Source: Planomonospora sp. ID82291
GTDB taxonomy: Bacteria; Actinomycetota; Actinomycetes; Streptosporangiales; Streptosporangiaceae
NCBI RefSeq assembly: GCF_015711645.1
Contig: NZ_JABTEX010000007.1
Coordinates: 124,001-188,000 of the forward strand
Direction of reading: 5' to 3'
DNA length: 64,000 nt
The notes below the pieces were generated by a model that was not told the origin of the DNA, did no database searches, and saw only the letters and a list, made by a program, of their open reading frames with translations. The position numbers and the translations under genes are program-made. Positions 1-8,831 of this stretch are shown here, piece by piece; the stretch's first letter is position 1, and the number at the start of each line of letters is the position of its first letter.

Positions 1-377
1 GAGGGCAGGGCCCGCAGCACCGGCCCGGCCAGCGGGTGGCGGAGCAGCAACGGGATCCTGAAGATCGTCTTTCGGGCGCTGCCGTACCAGGCGGCCGGAT
101 CGCGCTCGGTGAGGATCACCTTCGCACCGGGATGGGCCTCCGCCAGCTCCCTCCAGTACGCGGCGGCGGGGAAGTCCACGCACGCCCGGTAGCCGCGGAA
201 GACCGCGTCCCAGTCGCGTGCCCCGCCCTGCGCCACGTCGGTCCACTGGCGCATCCGCGCGAGGCTGCCGACCACCTCGTACATGTGGTAGCAGGGTGCG
301 AATCCCAGCCGTTCGAGCGCGATCTTGAGGGAGGCGGTTCCGGTACGGCCCAGTCCCGCGCCGATGACCTGCAGCAT
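1..377 (-). CDS. Sulfotransferase-family protein, 5' part only
   Basis: The first 125 codons are present; the 3' end runs off the left edge. The protein begins MLQVIGAGLGRTGTASLK, a P-loop-like GxGRTGT element binding the 5'-phosphate of PAPS, followed by ERLGF, CYHMYEV and TERDP blocks. These are typical of the bacterial 'sulfotransferase family protein' group that starts at exactly this point, which supports the ATG at 377. GGAGG sits only one base before the start, an unusually short spacing. The acceptor substrate cannot be told from the sequence. It stands alone, downstream of the chemoreceptor terminator. Confidence 0.8.
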   Translation of the reverse strand, partial: MLQVIGAGLGRTGTASLKIALERLGFAPCYHMYEVVGSLARMRQWTDVAQGGARDWDAVFRGYRACVDFPAAAYWRELAEAHPGAKVILTERDPAAWYGSARKTIFRIPLLLRHPLAGPVLRALP

Positions 378-476
378 GCCTCCAGCGTCTCACCGGTGCG
401 GCCCGGCGGGGAGGGGTCGGGCAGAACGGGCCCGGCCCGCCCGCCCTCCGGTCCGGGGATCGGGCGGCCGGGGCGG

Positions 477-504
477 GCGGCGCCGGGAGCGCCCCCGGCG
501 CCGC
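477..504 (-). terminator. Terminator hairpin of the MCP gene
   Basis: An 11-bp perfect inverted repeat (477-487 with 494-504) with a 6-base loop lies just after the stop of the chemoreceptor gene. There is no clear T run, as is usual for high-GC actinobacterial terminators. Confidence 0.6.
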
Positions 505-520
505 CGATCAGACGGTGAAG

Positions 521-2137
521 TCAGACGGTGAAGCGGCCGACCAGCTCGCGCAGGGACCGGCTCATCCCGGCCAGCTCCACCGCCGTCCGCCGGGCCTCCT
601 CCACGCCCTGGGTGGTGACGGAGGCGGCCCGCGCCACACCGGAGATGTTGACCGCGATCTCGTCGCTGGAGGCCGCGGCGTCCGCCACGTTGCGGTTCAT
701 CTCCCCGGTGGTGGCCGTCTGCTCCTCCACCGCGGTCGCGATCGCGGCCTGGTGGGTGTTGATCCGGCCGGTGATCGAGCTGATCCTGCCGATGGCCTCC
801 ATCGCGTCGGCCACGTCCGACTGGATGGCCTCGACCCGCTTGGAGATGTCCTCGGTGGCCTTGGCCGTCTCCTGGGCCAGGTCCTTGACCTCCCCGGCGA
901 CCACGGCGAAGCCCTTGCCGGCGTCCCCGGCGCGGGCCGCCTCGATGGTGGCGTTGAGGGCGAGCAGGTTGGTCTGCTCGGCGATGGACGTGATCGTTTT
1001 CACCACGTTGCCGATCTCCGTCGAGGAGACTCCCAGCCGGCTCATCATCGCGTTGGTGCTCTCCGCCTCGGTGACCGCGTCGGTGGCCACCGCCGCGGCC
1101 TGGGAGGCGCTCCGGGAGACCTCCCCGATGGCCGCGCCCATCTCCCTGCCGCCGTCGGCCACGACCTTCACGCTGCGGGAGACCTCCGCGGCGGCGGTCG
1201 CGACGACGCCGGCCTGGACGCTCGCCTCCTCGGCCGAGGAGGCGATCCGCTCGGAGACCTCCGACAGGCCCGCGGAGGAGGCCGCCATGGAGTCGCTGCA
1301 GGAGACCAGCGTGGAGGTGGTGGTGCGCAGGGTGCCGATCGTGCGGTCGAGCGAGCGGGCGAGCCGGCCCAGCTCGTCGCCGCGCTCCAGACCCGTCCGG
1401 GCGGTCAGGTCGCCGGAGGCCACGCGGTCCAGCGCGGACACGACGGTCCTGAGCGGGCGCACGATCGAACGCGTCACCGCCGCGCTGGAGAAGGCCGCCA
1501 GCAGCAGCGCCGTGCCGAGCGTGCCGCCGAGCAGCCACCGGGCGGTGGAGTCGACCTGCGCCGACTCCAGGCGCAGGGCGGACAGCCGCGCGCCCAGGGA
1601 CGCGCCCAGGGTCTCGCTGGTCTCGAGGGTCTCCCTGTAGGCGGCGTCCGCCTCACCGCCGTTGATGCTGGTCATCACCTGCTTGAGGGCCTCGGGGGTC
1701 TCCTGGGCGAGCAGGGCCATGAGCTCGTCGTCGTTGGCGAAGAAGTCGTCCCAGGCGCCGCGGAGCCCGTCGAACCGAGCCCGTTCGTCGTCGGTCAGGT
1801 ACTCGGTGCGGACGGCGTCCAGGTCCGCGAAGAGGGCCTTCTTGCTCTCCAGCTCGCCCTTGCGGTTGTAGGCGTCGGGGGCGGTGGCCGCCGCGCCGCC
1901 GAAGGCTCCGGCGTCGGCCGCCACGAGCCCCTGCCAGCCGGTGATGTCGGCGGCGTGGTAGCTGAACCTCGCGATCTGGTCCTTGACCAGCTGGATCTGC
2001 TCCAGCCGGCGGGAGATCTCGTTCTGGCGGCCGGTCCCCCACTGGTTGACGCCGACCGTGGCGATGATGAGCAGGGAGACGAGGCAGAAGGCGAGACCCA
2101 GCCGCCTACCGACGCCCATGTCGTGCATCCGGGGCAT
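521..2137 (-). CDS. Membrane methyl-accepting chemotaxis protein
   Basis: 538 aa. One N-terminal membrane segment (about residues 10-30, [18 protein letters not shown]) is followed by an extracytoplasmic helical sensor domain of about 160 residues (four-helix-bundle type), a second membrane segment near residue 200, a HAMP domain and a long cytoplasmic coiled coil. The signalling tip is visible as [20 protein letters not shown] then [15 protein letters not shown], the region that contacts CheA and CheW. The ATG at 2137 follows GAGGAA; longer in-frame starts would add a low-complexity Arg/Pro tail before the membrane segment. It lies downstream of an anti-sigma-like ATPase and a small protein in the same direction, possibly one transcript. 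The ligand is unknown. Confidence 0.93.
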   Translation of the reverse strand: MPRMHDMGVGRRLGLAFCLVSLLIIATVGVNQWGTGRQNEISRRLEQIQLVKDQIARFSYHAADITGWQGLVAADAGAFGGAAATAPDAYNRKGELESKKALFADLDAVRTEYLTDDERARFDGLRGAWDDFFANDDELMALLAQETPEALKQVMTSINGGEADAAYRETLETSETLGASLGARLSALRLESAQVDSTARWLLGGTLGTALLLAAFSSAAVTRSIVRPLRTVVSALDRVASGDLTARTGLERGDELGRLARSLDRTIGTLRTTTSTLVSCSDSMAASSAGLSEVSERIASSAEEASVQAGVVATAAAEVSRSVKVVADGGREMGAAIGEVSRSASQAAAVATDAVTEAESTNAMMSRLGVSSTEIGNVVKTITSIAEQTNLLALNATIEAARAGDAGKGFAVVAGEVKDLAQETAKATEDISKRVEAIQSDVADAMEAIGRISSITGRINTHQAAIATAVEEQTATTGEMNRNVADAAASSDEIAVNISGVARAASVTTQGVEEARRTAVELAGMSRSLRELVGRFTV

Positions 2138-2286
2138 GACAGGTGTTCCTCTTGGTTCGATGGTGGCCCGAGCGGTACGGCGGGCATGGAGTTCTCGCGG
2201 CGGGGCCGGGCGCGGCCCGAGGGCACGCGGCGGTCCCGGGCACGTGGCGGTCCCGGGCAGGGTCCGGAGCAGGGGGAGGGCGGAGA

Positions 2287-2790
2287 TCAGCCGTCCTGGG
2301 GCAGTTCGAACCAGACGACGCGACCGGGGCCGTCGCCGTCCGACTGGCCCCAGCGGGTGGCGCACAGCTCCACGATCGCCAGGCCGCGTCCGCCGGGCAG
2401 CTGCTCGGCCTCGAGGTCGAGCGGGCGCACCTGCGGGGTCTTCAGCGTGCTCCCGCCGTCGGCGACCTCCACCCGCAGGAAGGGGCCGCGCAGGTAGACG
2501 CTGACCTCGAAGAATCCGCCGAGGCCGCTGCACGTGTGCTGGACGGCGTTGGTGGCCAGTTCCGAGGTCATCAGGACGGCCTGCTCGGCGGCGGCCCGGC
2601 CGGCGGCGGCCAGCGCCACGAACCGGCGGGCCTGCCGTATCTGGTCGGGCAGGCCCGCGAAGCGGCGGCGCATCACGAGGGTCATGGCGGAGGGGCCGTC
2701 CGGGTGGGGGTCCGCGACGGCGGTGGGGGCGGTGGCGCCGGGCGGACGCGCGGCCCGGGCGGAGTCGTTGTTCTCAGACATGGTGATCAC
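2287..2790 (-). CDS. ATP-binding anti-sigma-like regulator (HATPase_c_2)
   Basis: 167 aa from the GTG at 2790; an in-frame ATG at 2781 (MSENN) is an equally possible start. After a disordered Pro/Ala N-terminus the protein has an RsbW/SpoIIAB-like GHKL fold: [12 protein letters not shown] carries the N-box Asn, RVEVADGG the Asp-Gly motif, and GGRGLAIVE the G2 glycine box. Streptomycete-type single-domain members bind and inhibit alternative sigma factors or phosphorylate anti-anti-sigma partners. No partner gene is adjacent, but the upstream sigma-28-type site and the downstream chemoreceptor suggest a link to motility control. The separation from the upstream 64-aa gene is only a few bases. 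Confidence 0.85.
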   Translation of the reverse strand: MITMSENNDSARAARPPGATAPTAVADPHPDGPSAMTLVMRRRFAGLPDQIRQARRFVALAAAGRAAAEQAVLMTSELATNAVQHTCSGLGGFFEVSVYLRGPFLRVEVADGGSTLKTPQVRPLDLEAEQLPGGRGLAIVELCATRWGQSDGDGPGRVVWFELPQDG

Positions 2791-2794
2791 GCGG

Positions 2795-2989
2795 TCAGAT
2801 GAGCGCGATGTCCTGTTCCACGGAGGTGGCGGTCAGATACAGCTCGAACCACGTCTCGTCGTCGACCGAGGCCGGGATCCACGAGGAGCGGACCTGGTGG
2901 CGCTCCTCCTCGTACTGCAGCGCGAACACCCGCAGCTCACGTATCCAGCGCGAATCGACCTTCTGGACGATCACATCGAAGTCCGGCAT
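2795..2989 (-). CDS. Small conserved-looking protein, unknown
   Basis: 64 aa with a good ribosome site (GAGGAG 8 bases before the ATG). It is rich in acidic and aromatic residues (MPDFDVIVQKVDSRWIRELR; ETWFELYLTATSVEQDIALI) with no membrane segment or cysteine motif. It is the first gene of the minus-strand group that continues into the anti-sigma-like ATPase four bases later, so it is probably co-translated with it. I do not recognise the family. A role as partner or modulator of the ATPase is only inferred from position. Confidence 0.7.
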   Translation of the reverse strand: MPDFDVIVQKVDSRWIRELRVFALQYEEERHQVRSSWIPASVDDETWFELYLTATSVEQDIALI

Positions 2990-3171
2990 CGCGGTGTCTC
3001 CTCAATCCGTTGAGAAATCTCTTCGTCAATCCCTTGACGCAGGCTCCCCCGCCTCCCGCTCGCGGAGGGGTCGCCACCCTGACGATCGGCGGCGGAGCGG
3101 CCGACTGAAGGTGCAGGCCGGGTGCTTTTCAGGAGCGATCGTCATCGGCCCGCCCATCACCACGCAATGAA

Positions 3172-3197
3172 ATCGGTTGGTAACATTCCGACATGAG
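3172..3197 (-). promoter_or_regulatory. Sigma-28/WhiG-type promoter, minus strand
   Basis: Reading the minus strand: CTCA (3197-3194), 16 bases, ACCGAT (3177-3172). This matches the set found before cheB2, flhA and other motility genes here. It would drive the 64-aa gene, the ATPase and perhaps the MCP, with a leader of about 170 bases. Confidence 0.5.
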
Positions 3198-3289
3198 GTG
3201 TCCGGGCAGGGGGGTCCGGTTCACACCTCGTGCCGGATGATCGCGCGCGACCGTCCGGACAGGGGGCGAAGATCGGGTGGTGGGCGCTG

Positions 3290-3649
3290 GTGCAGCCTCG
3301 CGTGCTGGTGATCGAGGATGAGGAGGACGTCCGCGATCTCCTGCGACGTCATCTCAACGGCCTGGGATGCCAGGTCCGGACCGCCGAGAGCGGCGAGGCC
3401 GGGCTGACCCTGGCCGTCAGTGATCCTCCCGACCTGGTCGTCCTCGACATCCGTCTTCCCGGAGTCGACGGCAGGCAGGTGGCGCGGGCCCTGCAGAGCG
3501 ACCCGCGCACCCGCGGCTGCAGGATCGTCGTCACGTCGGTCCTCGACGCGGAGGACCTCCTCGACATCAACGCCGACGCCGTCCTGCCCAAGCCGTTCCG
3601 GCGCGCAGACGTCAAGAAAGCCGTGGACTCACTCTGGGGGGTGAACTGA
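3290..3649 (+). CDS. Single-domain response regulator
   Basis: 119 aa from the GTG at 3290, which places the receiver fold at the N-terminus (VQPRVLVIEDEEDVRDLL); a GTG 60 bases upstream has no ribosome site and would add unrelated sequence. The receiver shows the acidic pair ED, the phospho-acceptor in VVLDIRLPGVDG, a Thr in VVTSV and the Lys in LPKPF. There is no output domain, so it acts by protein contact. It is the first gene of an operon running through a second receiver, HEAT protein, glycosyltransferase and histidine kinase. Confidence 0.85.
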   Translation: MQPRVLVIEDEEDVRDLLRRHLNGLGCQVRTAESGEAGLTLAVSDPPDLVVLDIRLPGVDGRQVARALQSDPRTRGCRIVVTSVLDAEDLLDINADAVLPKPFRRADVKKAVDSLWGVN

Positions 3650-3653
3650 CGCG

Positions 3654-4028
3654 ATGGCCATCATTCTCATCGCCGAGGACGACGCCGACATCCGCGACCT
3701 CGTCGTCTTCAAGCTGGAGCAGAGCGGCCACACCGTCATTCCCGTGGGCGACGGCCGCTCCGCGCTGCGGATGGCCCATGAGAAGGACCCCGACATCGTC
3801 CTGCTGGACGTCATGATGCCCGGCATGTCGGGCATCGACGTCTGCCGCGAACTGCGCCGGGACGCGCGGACGGCGGAGCTGCCGATCATCCTGCTCACCG
3901 CCCGCGCCCAGGAGAGCGACGTGGAGAACGGGTTGACCGCCGGTGCGGACGACTACATCGTCAAGCCGTTCAGCCCGCGCGTGCTCGCCGAGCGCGTCCA
4001 GTCCGTTCTGACCAGGACGCGGGCTTGA
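3654..4028 (+). CDS. Second single-domain response regulator
   Basis: 124 aa. A complete receiver: IAEDDADIRDLV acidic pocket, phospho-acceptor Asp in VLLDVMMPGMSG, Thr in ILLTARA, Lys in IVKPF. It starts five bases after the preceding receiver and its stop overlaps the TTG start of the HEAT protein, so it is embedded in the operon. It has the PhoP/OmpR-type receiver sequence without the DNA-binding half. With two receivers and one kinase (at the operon end), the pair could form a phosphorelay or compete for one kinase. Confidence 0.9.
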   Translation: MAIILIAEDDADIRDLVVFKLEQSGHTVIPVGDGRSALRMAHEKDPDIVLLDVMMPGMSGIDVCRELRRDARTAELPIILLTARAQESDVENGLTAGADDYIVKPFSPRVLAERVQSVLTRTRA

Positions 4029-5119
4029 GCACGGCCGACCTGGTCCGGCTCACACTGGCACTGCTGCTGTACGCGGTGAGCATGCTCGGGGCGGTGATCG
4101 TCACGGGCCGCGTCGTGCGCCGCCGCAGGGCCCGGCACGACGCGCGGCTGGCCGCCGAGGCCCGCCCCTACCTGATGGAGCTCACCGGCGGCGACGCCGA
4201 CGTCCGCGAGCCGCTCCGGCGGCTGGCCGCGCTGGACCGGCGCCGCTGGAAGGCGGTCCAGCCCAGCGCGACCTCGCTGCTCGGCAAGGTCAGCGGCCAC
4301 GCCCACGCGGCGCTGGTGCGCCTGTTCGAGGAGCGCGGCATCGCCCGGGACGCCCTGTGCGACCTCACCCGGCGCGGCGCGGTACGGCGCGCCGCCGCCG
4401 CCCACGTGCTGGGCCTCATGCGCCACGCCGAGGCCGTCCCCGCCCTGGTCCGCCTGCTGGCGGACCGCAACCCCGAGGTGCGGGCCGTCGCCGCGCGGGC
4501 GCTGGGGCAGGTGGGCGCCCCCGAGGCGGCCGGGCCGCTCCTGGAGTGCCTGGCCGAGGGCGGGCGCGTCCCCTTCGACCTGGTCGCCCAGTCGCTGATC
4601 CGGATCGGCCCGGCCGCCCGGCCGGCGCTGGGCAGGGCCCTCGCGCACCCCGATCCGGCGGTCCGCGCCCTGGCCGCGGAGGTGCTCGGCCTCATCGGCT
4701 CCGTCGGCTCGGTCGCGGCGCTGGTCCGGGCGCTGTCGGTGGACCCGTCCGTCGACGTGCGGACGCGGGCCGCGCGCTCGCTCGGCCGGCTGGGCACCCC
4801 GGCGTGCCTGGCCGCGCTCACCGACGCCACCGGGCTGGCCCACCCGCAGGCCGTGCGGGCGGAGGCGGCGGGCGCGCTGGGGGACATCGGGGCCGCCGGC
4901 GCGGTGCCGGCGCTGCGCGCGCTGCTGCCCGACTACCACTACCGGGTCGCGCACAACGCCGCCCTGTCCCTGACCCGCCTCGGCCCGGCGGCCGAGGCGG
5001 CGCTGCGCGAGGTCGCCGGCGGGGCGCTGGGCGTGCGGGCCGCCGGGCACGCCCGGGAGGCCCTGGCCGTCCTGGCCCTCGCCGAGGGGCGCCTGGCGAG
5101 GCCGGCTCCGGCGCCGTGA
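4025..5119 (+). CDS. Membrane-anchored HEAT-repeat protein
   Basis: 364 aa, TTG start overlapping the previous stop. One N-terminal membrane helix (about residues 7-28), then a basic RRRR stretch, then about eight degenerate HEAT/PBS-lyase-like repeats of roughly 31 residues. Their signature is 'VRAxAAxALGxxGxxxAxxxLxxxL', seen for example at EVRAVAARALGQVGAPEAAG and AVRALAAEVLGLIGSVGSVA. Such alpha-solenoids are scaffolds for protein-protein contact. The GTGA overlap with the next gene and the membrane anchor suggest it docks receivers or kinase at the membrane glycosyltransferase. No catalytic residues are visible. Confidence 0.85.
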   Translation: MSTADLVRLTLALLLYAVSMLGAVIVTGRVVRRRRARHDARLAAEARPYLMELTGGDADVREPLRRLAALDRRRWKAVQPSATSLLGKVSGHAHAALVRLFEERGIARDALCDLTRRGAVRRAAAAHVLGLMRHAEAVPALVRLLADRNPEVRAVAARALGQVGAPEAAGPLLECLAEGGRVPFDLVAQSLIRIGPAARPALGRALAHPDPAVRALAAEVLGLIGSVGSVAALVRALSVDPSVDVRTRAARSLGRLGTPACLAALTDATGLAHPQAVRAEAAGALGDIGAAGAVPALRALLPDYHYRVAHNAALSLTRLGPAAEAALREVAGGALGVRAAGHAREALAVLALAEGRLARPAPAP

Positions 5120-6624
5120 GCGCGGCTGCGCTCGCCGCCTCGGGCGCAGTGGACGCACCCGCCGTCCTGGACGCGCTCGCCGGCGGCGTGCGGTGGCTGC
5201 TGGCCGCCTGCAGCGGCGCGGTGGTCGTCTACTTCGTCTGCGTCAACACCAGCTACCTGGTGCTCATCGCCCTGGCGGCCTGGGACTCGGTCCACTACCA
5301 CCGGCGCCTGGCCTTCACCGGCTACGACGACATCTACGCCAACCCGCTCAACCCGGCCATCACCGTGATCATGCCCGCGTACAACGAGGAGGCGGGCATC
5401 GTGGAGGCGGTGCGCGCGATGCTCTCGTTGCGCTACCCGGCCTTCGAGATCGTCGTCGTCGACGACGGCTCCCGCGACGGCACGTTCGAGCGGCTGCGCG
5501 AGGAGTACGGTCTCGTCGAGGTGGAGCGGGTGCTGCCCGACGACATCCCGACGCGCGGCCGGGTGCTGTCCACGCACGTCCCCGCCGCCGGCCCGACGTC
5601 CCTGCTGGTGGTCCGCAAGGCCAACAGCGGACGTGCCGACGCGCTCAACGTGGGCATCAACTTCGCCCGGCACCCGCTGGTCTGCATGGTCGACGCCGAC
5701 TCCCTGCTGGACCCCGGGTCCCTGCTCTCGGTGGCCAAGCCCTTCGCCGACGACCCGCTGCGCGTCGTCGCCACCGGCGGGGTGATCCGGATCGCCAACG
5801 GCTGCGAGGTGGTCGCCGGCCGGGTCACGAAGGTGCGGATGCCGCGCTCCTGGCTGGTCCGCATCCAGGTGATCGAGTACCTGCGGGCCTTCCTGCTGGG
5901 CCGTACCGGCTGGTCGCGGCTCGGCGGCCTGCTGATCATCTCCGGGGCGTTCGGCCTGTTCCGGCGCGACGTCGTCGTCGAGATCGGCGGACTGGACCCC
6001 GACTCGATCGGTGAGGACGCCGAACTCGTCACGCGGCTGCACCGGTACATGAGGGACCGCGGCCGCGACTACCGGATCGTGTTCGTCTCCGAACCGGTCT
6101 CCTGGACCGAGGCGCCGTCCTCGCTGGCGGTGCTGGCCCGGCAGCGGCGCCGCTGGTCGCGCGGGCTGGCCGAGCTGGCCTGGAAGCACCGCGGGATGTT
6201 CGGCAACCCCCGCTACGGGCGGATCGGGATGATCGCGCTGCCGTACTACGTGATCTTCGAGCTCTGCGCGCCGCTGGTGAGCGTGAGCGGCCTGGTCCTG
6301 GTCCCGCTCGGCGTGCTGGTCGGCGCCGTCGACCTGGCCTTCGCCGGCGTCGTCATGCTCGCCTCCTACGGGTACTCGCTGCTGGTCGCCTTCGTGGCGC
6401 TGGCCGTGGAGGAGTACGCCTTCCACCGCTACACCCGCTGGCGCGACCTGGGCGCCGCCGCGCTGGCCGCGCTGGCCGAGAACGTCGGATACCGCCAGTT
6501 CAACGCCTGGTGGGGGGTGCAGGGCATCTTTGCGGCGCTGCGCCGTACGAAGCAGGTGTGGGGGGTAATGACGCGGGAGGGGTTCTCCGCCCAGGGTGGG
6601 CCCGCGGGAGGAAAGAAGCGATGA
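5116..6624 (+). CDS. Processive family 2 membrane glycosyltransferase
   Basis: 502 aa, GTG start overlapping the HEAT stop. Membrane helix near residues 30-55, then a GT-A domain: AITVIMPAYNEE, IVVVDDGSRDGT (nucleotide-sugar Asp), MVDADSLLD (DxD-like), SGAFGLFRR, GEDAELVTRL (acceptor-binding ED) and RQRRRWSRG (the QxxRW motif of processive synthases), followed by at least three C-terminal membrane helices. This is the layout of PgaC/IcaA poly-GlcNAc and related exopolysaccharide synthases. The exact polymer cannot be told. Its place between a HEAT scaffold and a histidine kinase suggests signal-controlled surface polysaccharide synthesis. Confidence 0.9.
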   Translation: MSAAALAASGAVDAPAVLDALAGGVRWLLAACSGAVVVYFVCVNTSYLVLIALAAWDSVHYHRRLAFTGYDDIYANPLNPAITVIMPAYNEEAGIVEAVRAMLSLRYPAFEIVVVDDGSRDGTFERLREEYGLVEVERVLPDDIPTRGRVLSTHVPAAGPTSLLVVRKANSGRADALNVGINFARHPLVCMVDADSLLDPGSLLSVAKPFADDPLRVVATGGVIRIANGCEVVAGRVTKVRMPRSWLVRIQVIEYLRAFLLGRTGWSRLGGLLIISGAFGLFRRDVVVEIGGLDPDSIGEDAELVTRLHRYMRDRGRDYRIVFVSEPVSWTEAPSSLAVLARQRRRWSRGLAELAWKHRGMFGNPRYGRIGMIALPYYVIFELCAPLVSVSGLVLVPLGVLVGAVDLAFAGVVMLASYGYSLLVAFVALAVEEYAFHRYTRWRDLGAAALAALAENVGYRQFNAWWGVQGIFAALRRTKQVWGVMTREGFSAQGGPAGGKKR

Positions 6625-8816
6625 AGTGGCTGAACCGCAGTGTGGGCAACGCCCTGCGCCACGCCTTCGCGCTGCTCGTCTCCCTGGTCCTGCTGTCCGG
6701 CGTCGTCGCGGCGGTCGAGTCGCAGCGGCACGGCGCCGCCCTGGACCGGCTCGTGGAGTACAACGTCCCGCTCCGGCTGAACAACTTCAAGCTCCGCTCG
6801 GCCATGGGCGACGCCACCCGGGGCCTGCGCAACCACCTGCTCTTCGCGCAGCCCAAGACCACCTACCTGCAGGCCAAGGGCTCCTACGCGGCGTTCCTGG
6901 ACGCGCTGGTCACGCAGGCCGACCGGCCCGAGGAGCGCCGGCTGGTCGGCGACCTGGAGCACCGGGTCGCCGACTGGTTCGCCTACGCCGCCCAGGCCGA
7001 GCGGCTGCGGCACGGTGATCCGGAGGCCCCCGGGTACGCCGAGGGCAGCCGGGTGCGCTACGAGGCGATCCTGCGCGCCGGCGACGCGCTGGAGAGGCAC
7101 CTGGGACGCCGGACCGCGGCCCTGTACGAGGAGAGCAACCGCGAGCGCCTGTGGGGCCTGGCCGGGGTGGTCGTCTTCGTGCTCGCCGCCGTCGTGCTGG
7201 CCCTGCTCGTCGCCCTGCGCACCTACCGGGCGCTGGTGCCGCCGCTGGGGGCCATGGGCGAGACCCTGCGGCGGCTGACCGCCGGCGAGCACGAGACCCG
7301 GATGCCCGACGTGGGAGGGCCGACCGAGATCCGCGAGCTGGGCACGGCGATCAACACGCTCGCCGAGGAGAGCGACCGGCTGCGCCGCGCGGAGCAGGAG
7401 CGCGCCCGGCTGGCCGAGGTGGCCCACGAGACCGCCGCGCGCATCCGGCAGACCCTCGACGCCGACGCCGTGGTCCGGGAGGCGGTCGCGCTCCTGGGCG
7501 CCCGGCTCCCCGCCGACCGGGTGTTCATCCGGTTCGTCCGGGACGGCATGATCGGCCCCGCGGAGCTGGAGTGGTCGGGCGGGCGGCTGGTCGAGCAGGA
7601 GACCGCCACCGTGGCCATCCCCGCCGAGCAGGCCGAGCGGCTCTACCTGCAGGGCGCGGCCTCCAGCGGGTCCACCCTGGACCCGCCCCCCTACGTGCCC
7701 GAGGCGGCCGTCCGGGCCCTGCGGGAACTGGGGGACGTGCAGTACCTCTTCGTGCCCTTCGGGACGGGCGGGCAGCTGCTCGGCACGATCCTGCTCACCC
7801 GGGACCCCTCCCGCGGTCCCTGGAAGACCGAGGAGATCGAGGCGGTCAAGAGCGTCGGGGCCGACCTGGGGCGCGGCCTGGACCAGGCCCGCCTGTACGG
7901 CCGCGAACGGGAGCTGGTGGAGGAGCTGCGGGCGCTGGACGCGGCCAAGACCGACTTCATGTCCAGCATCTCCCACGAACTGCGCTCACCGCTGACCAGC
8001 ATCTCCGGCTACCTGGAGATCCTGCGCGACGAGGACGCCGGGGACGTCAACCCGGTCCAGGACCGCATGCTCGACGCCATCGAGCGCAACACCACCCGCC
8101 TGCGGCTGCTCATCGAGGACCTGCTGACGCTCTCGCGCATCGAGTCGGGCGCCTTCCGCACCGTCAAGCAGCGCACGGACCTGTGCGCCGTCGTGGAGGG
8201 CGCGGTCATCTCCATGCGGCCCGCCGCGGCCAAGGCCGGGGTCGAGCTGACCGCCGACCGCCCCGAGGACCCGCTCATGGTCGACGGGGACCCCAACCAG
8301 CTCGACCGCGCCATGATCAACGTGCTGTCCAACGCGGTCAAGTTCACCCCGGCGGGCGGGCGGGTGGAGGTGCGGGTCGCCCTGGAGGACGGCTACGGGG
8401 TGGTGCGGGTCTCCGACACCGGCATCGGCATCCCGGCCGACGAGATGCAGCGGCTGTCGACCCGCTTCTTCCGGGCCTCCAACGCCACCGAGCTGTCGAT
8501 CCCCGGCACCGGGCTGGGGCTGTCCATCGTGCGCAGCATCGTCGCCAACCACTCGGGCACCTTCGACCTGCAGTCGCGGGAAGGGGAGGGCACGACGGTG
8601 ACGATGCGGATCCAGACGTGCGCGGCCCGGCTCGCCGCCGAGGGCGACGGGAGCGGCGGGAAGGCACGAGGTGACGGGAGCGACGGGAACGCGCCAGGTG
8701 ACGGGGACGACGCCGACGCGCCGGGTGACGGGAGGGACGGTGCCGGCGGGAAGGCACGAGGTGACGGCAGCGACGCGGACGCCGGTGAGCCCGCCGAGGC
8801 GGGCGAGGGGGCCTGA
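6621..8816 (+). CDS. Hybrid-input sensor histidine kinase (CHASE3-like/HAMP/GAF/HisKA/HATPase)
   Basis: 731 aa. The ATG at 6621 follows GGAGGAAAG and overlaps the glycosyltransferase stop. Two membrane helices (about 12-32 and 175-200) flank a helical extracytoplasmic domain; a HAMP linker, then a GAF domain (about 270-430) follow. The HisKA box is FMSSISHELRSPLTS (His near residue 452), and the HATPase has N (NVLSNAVKFT), G1 (VSDTGIGI) and G2 (GTGLGLSIV) boxes, so it looks active. The last 70 residues are a Gly/Asp repeat tail (GDGSDGNAPGDGDD-like) of no known function. It is the obvious kinase for the two receivers at the head of the operon. Confidence 0.92.
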   Translation: MKWLNRSVGNALRHAFALLVSLVLLSGVVAAVESQRHGAALDRLVEYNVPLRLNNFKLRSAMGDATRGLRNHLLFAQPKTTYLQAKGSYAAFLDALVTQADRPEERRLVGDLEHRVADWFAYAAQAERLRHGDPEAPGYAEGSRVRYEAILRAGDALERHLGRRTAALYEESNRERLWGLAGVVVFVLAAVVLALLVALRTYRALVPPLGAMGETLRRLTAGEHETRMPDVGGPTEIRELGTAINTLAEESDRLRRAEQERARLAEVAHETAARIRQTLDADAVVREAVALLGARLPADRVFIRFVRDGMIGPAELEWSGGRLVEQETATVAIPAEQAERLYLQGAASSGSTLDPPPYVPEAAVRALRELGDVQYLFVPFGTGGQLLGTILLTRDPSRGPWKTEEIEAVKSVGADLGRGLDQARLYGRERELVEELRALDAAKTDFMSSISHELRSPLTSISGYLEILRDEDAGDVNPVQDRMLDAIERNTTRLRLLIEDLLTLSRIESGAFRTVKQRTDLCAVVEGAVISMRPAAAKAGVELTADRPEDPLMVDGDPNQLDRAMINVLSNAVKFTPAGGRVEVRVALEDGYGVVRVSDTGIGIPADEMQRLSTRFFRASNATELSIPGTGLGLSIVRSIVANHSGTFDLQSREGEGTTVTMRIQTCAARLAAEGDGSGGKARGDGSDGNAPGDGDDADAPGDGRDGAGGKARGDGSDADAGEPAEAGEGA

Positions 8817-8831
8817 CCGCGGCGGTCGCGG

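Noticed and set aside
3079-3105. CTGA-N17-GCCGAC as promoter of the two-receiver operon
   Set aside because: Mismatches in both elements; too weak to list beside the clear sites.
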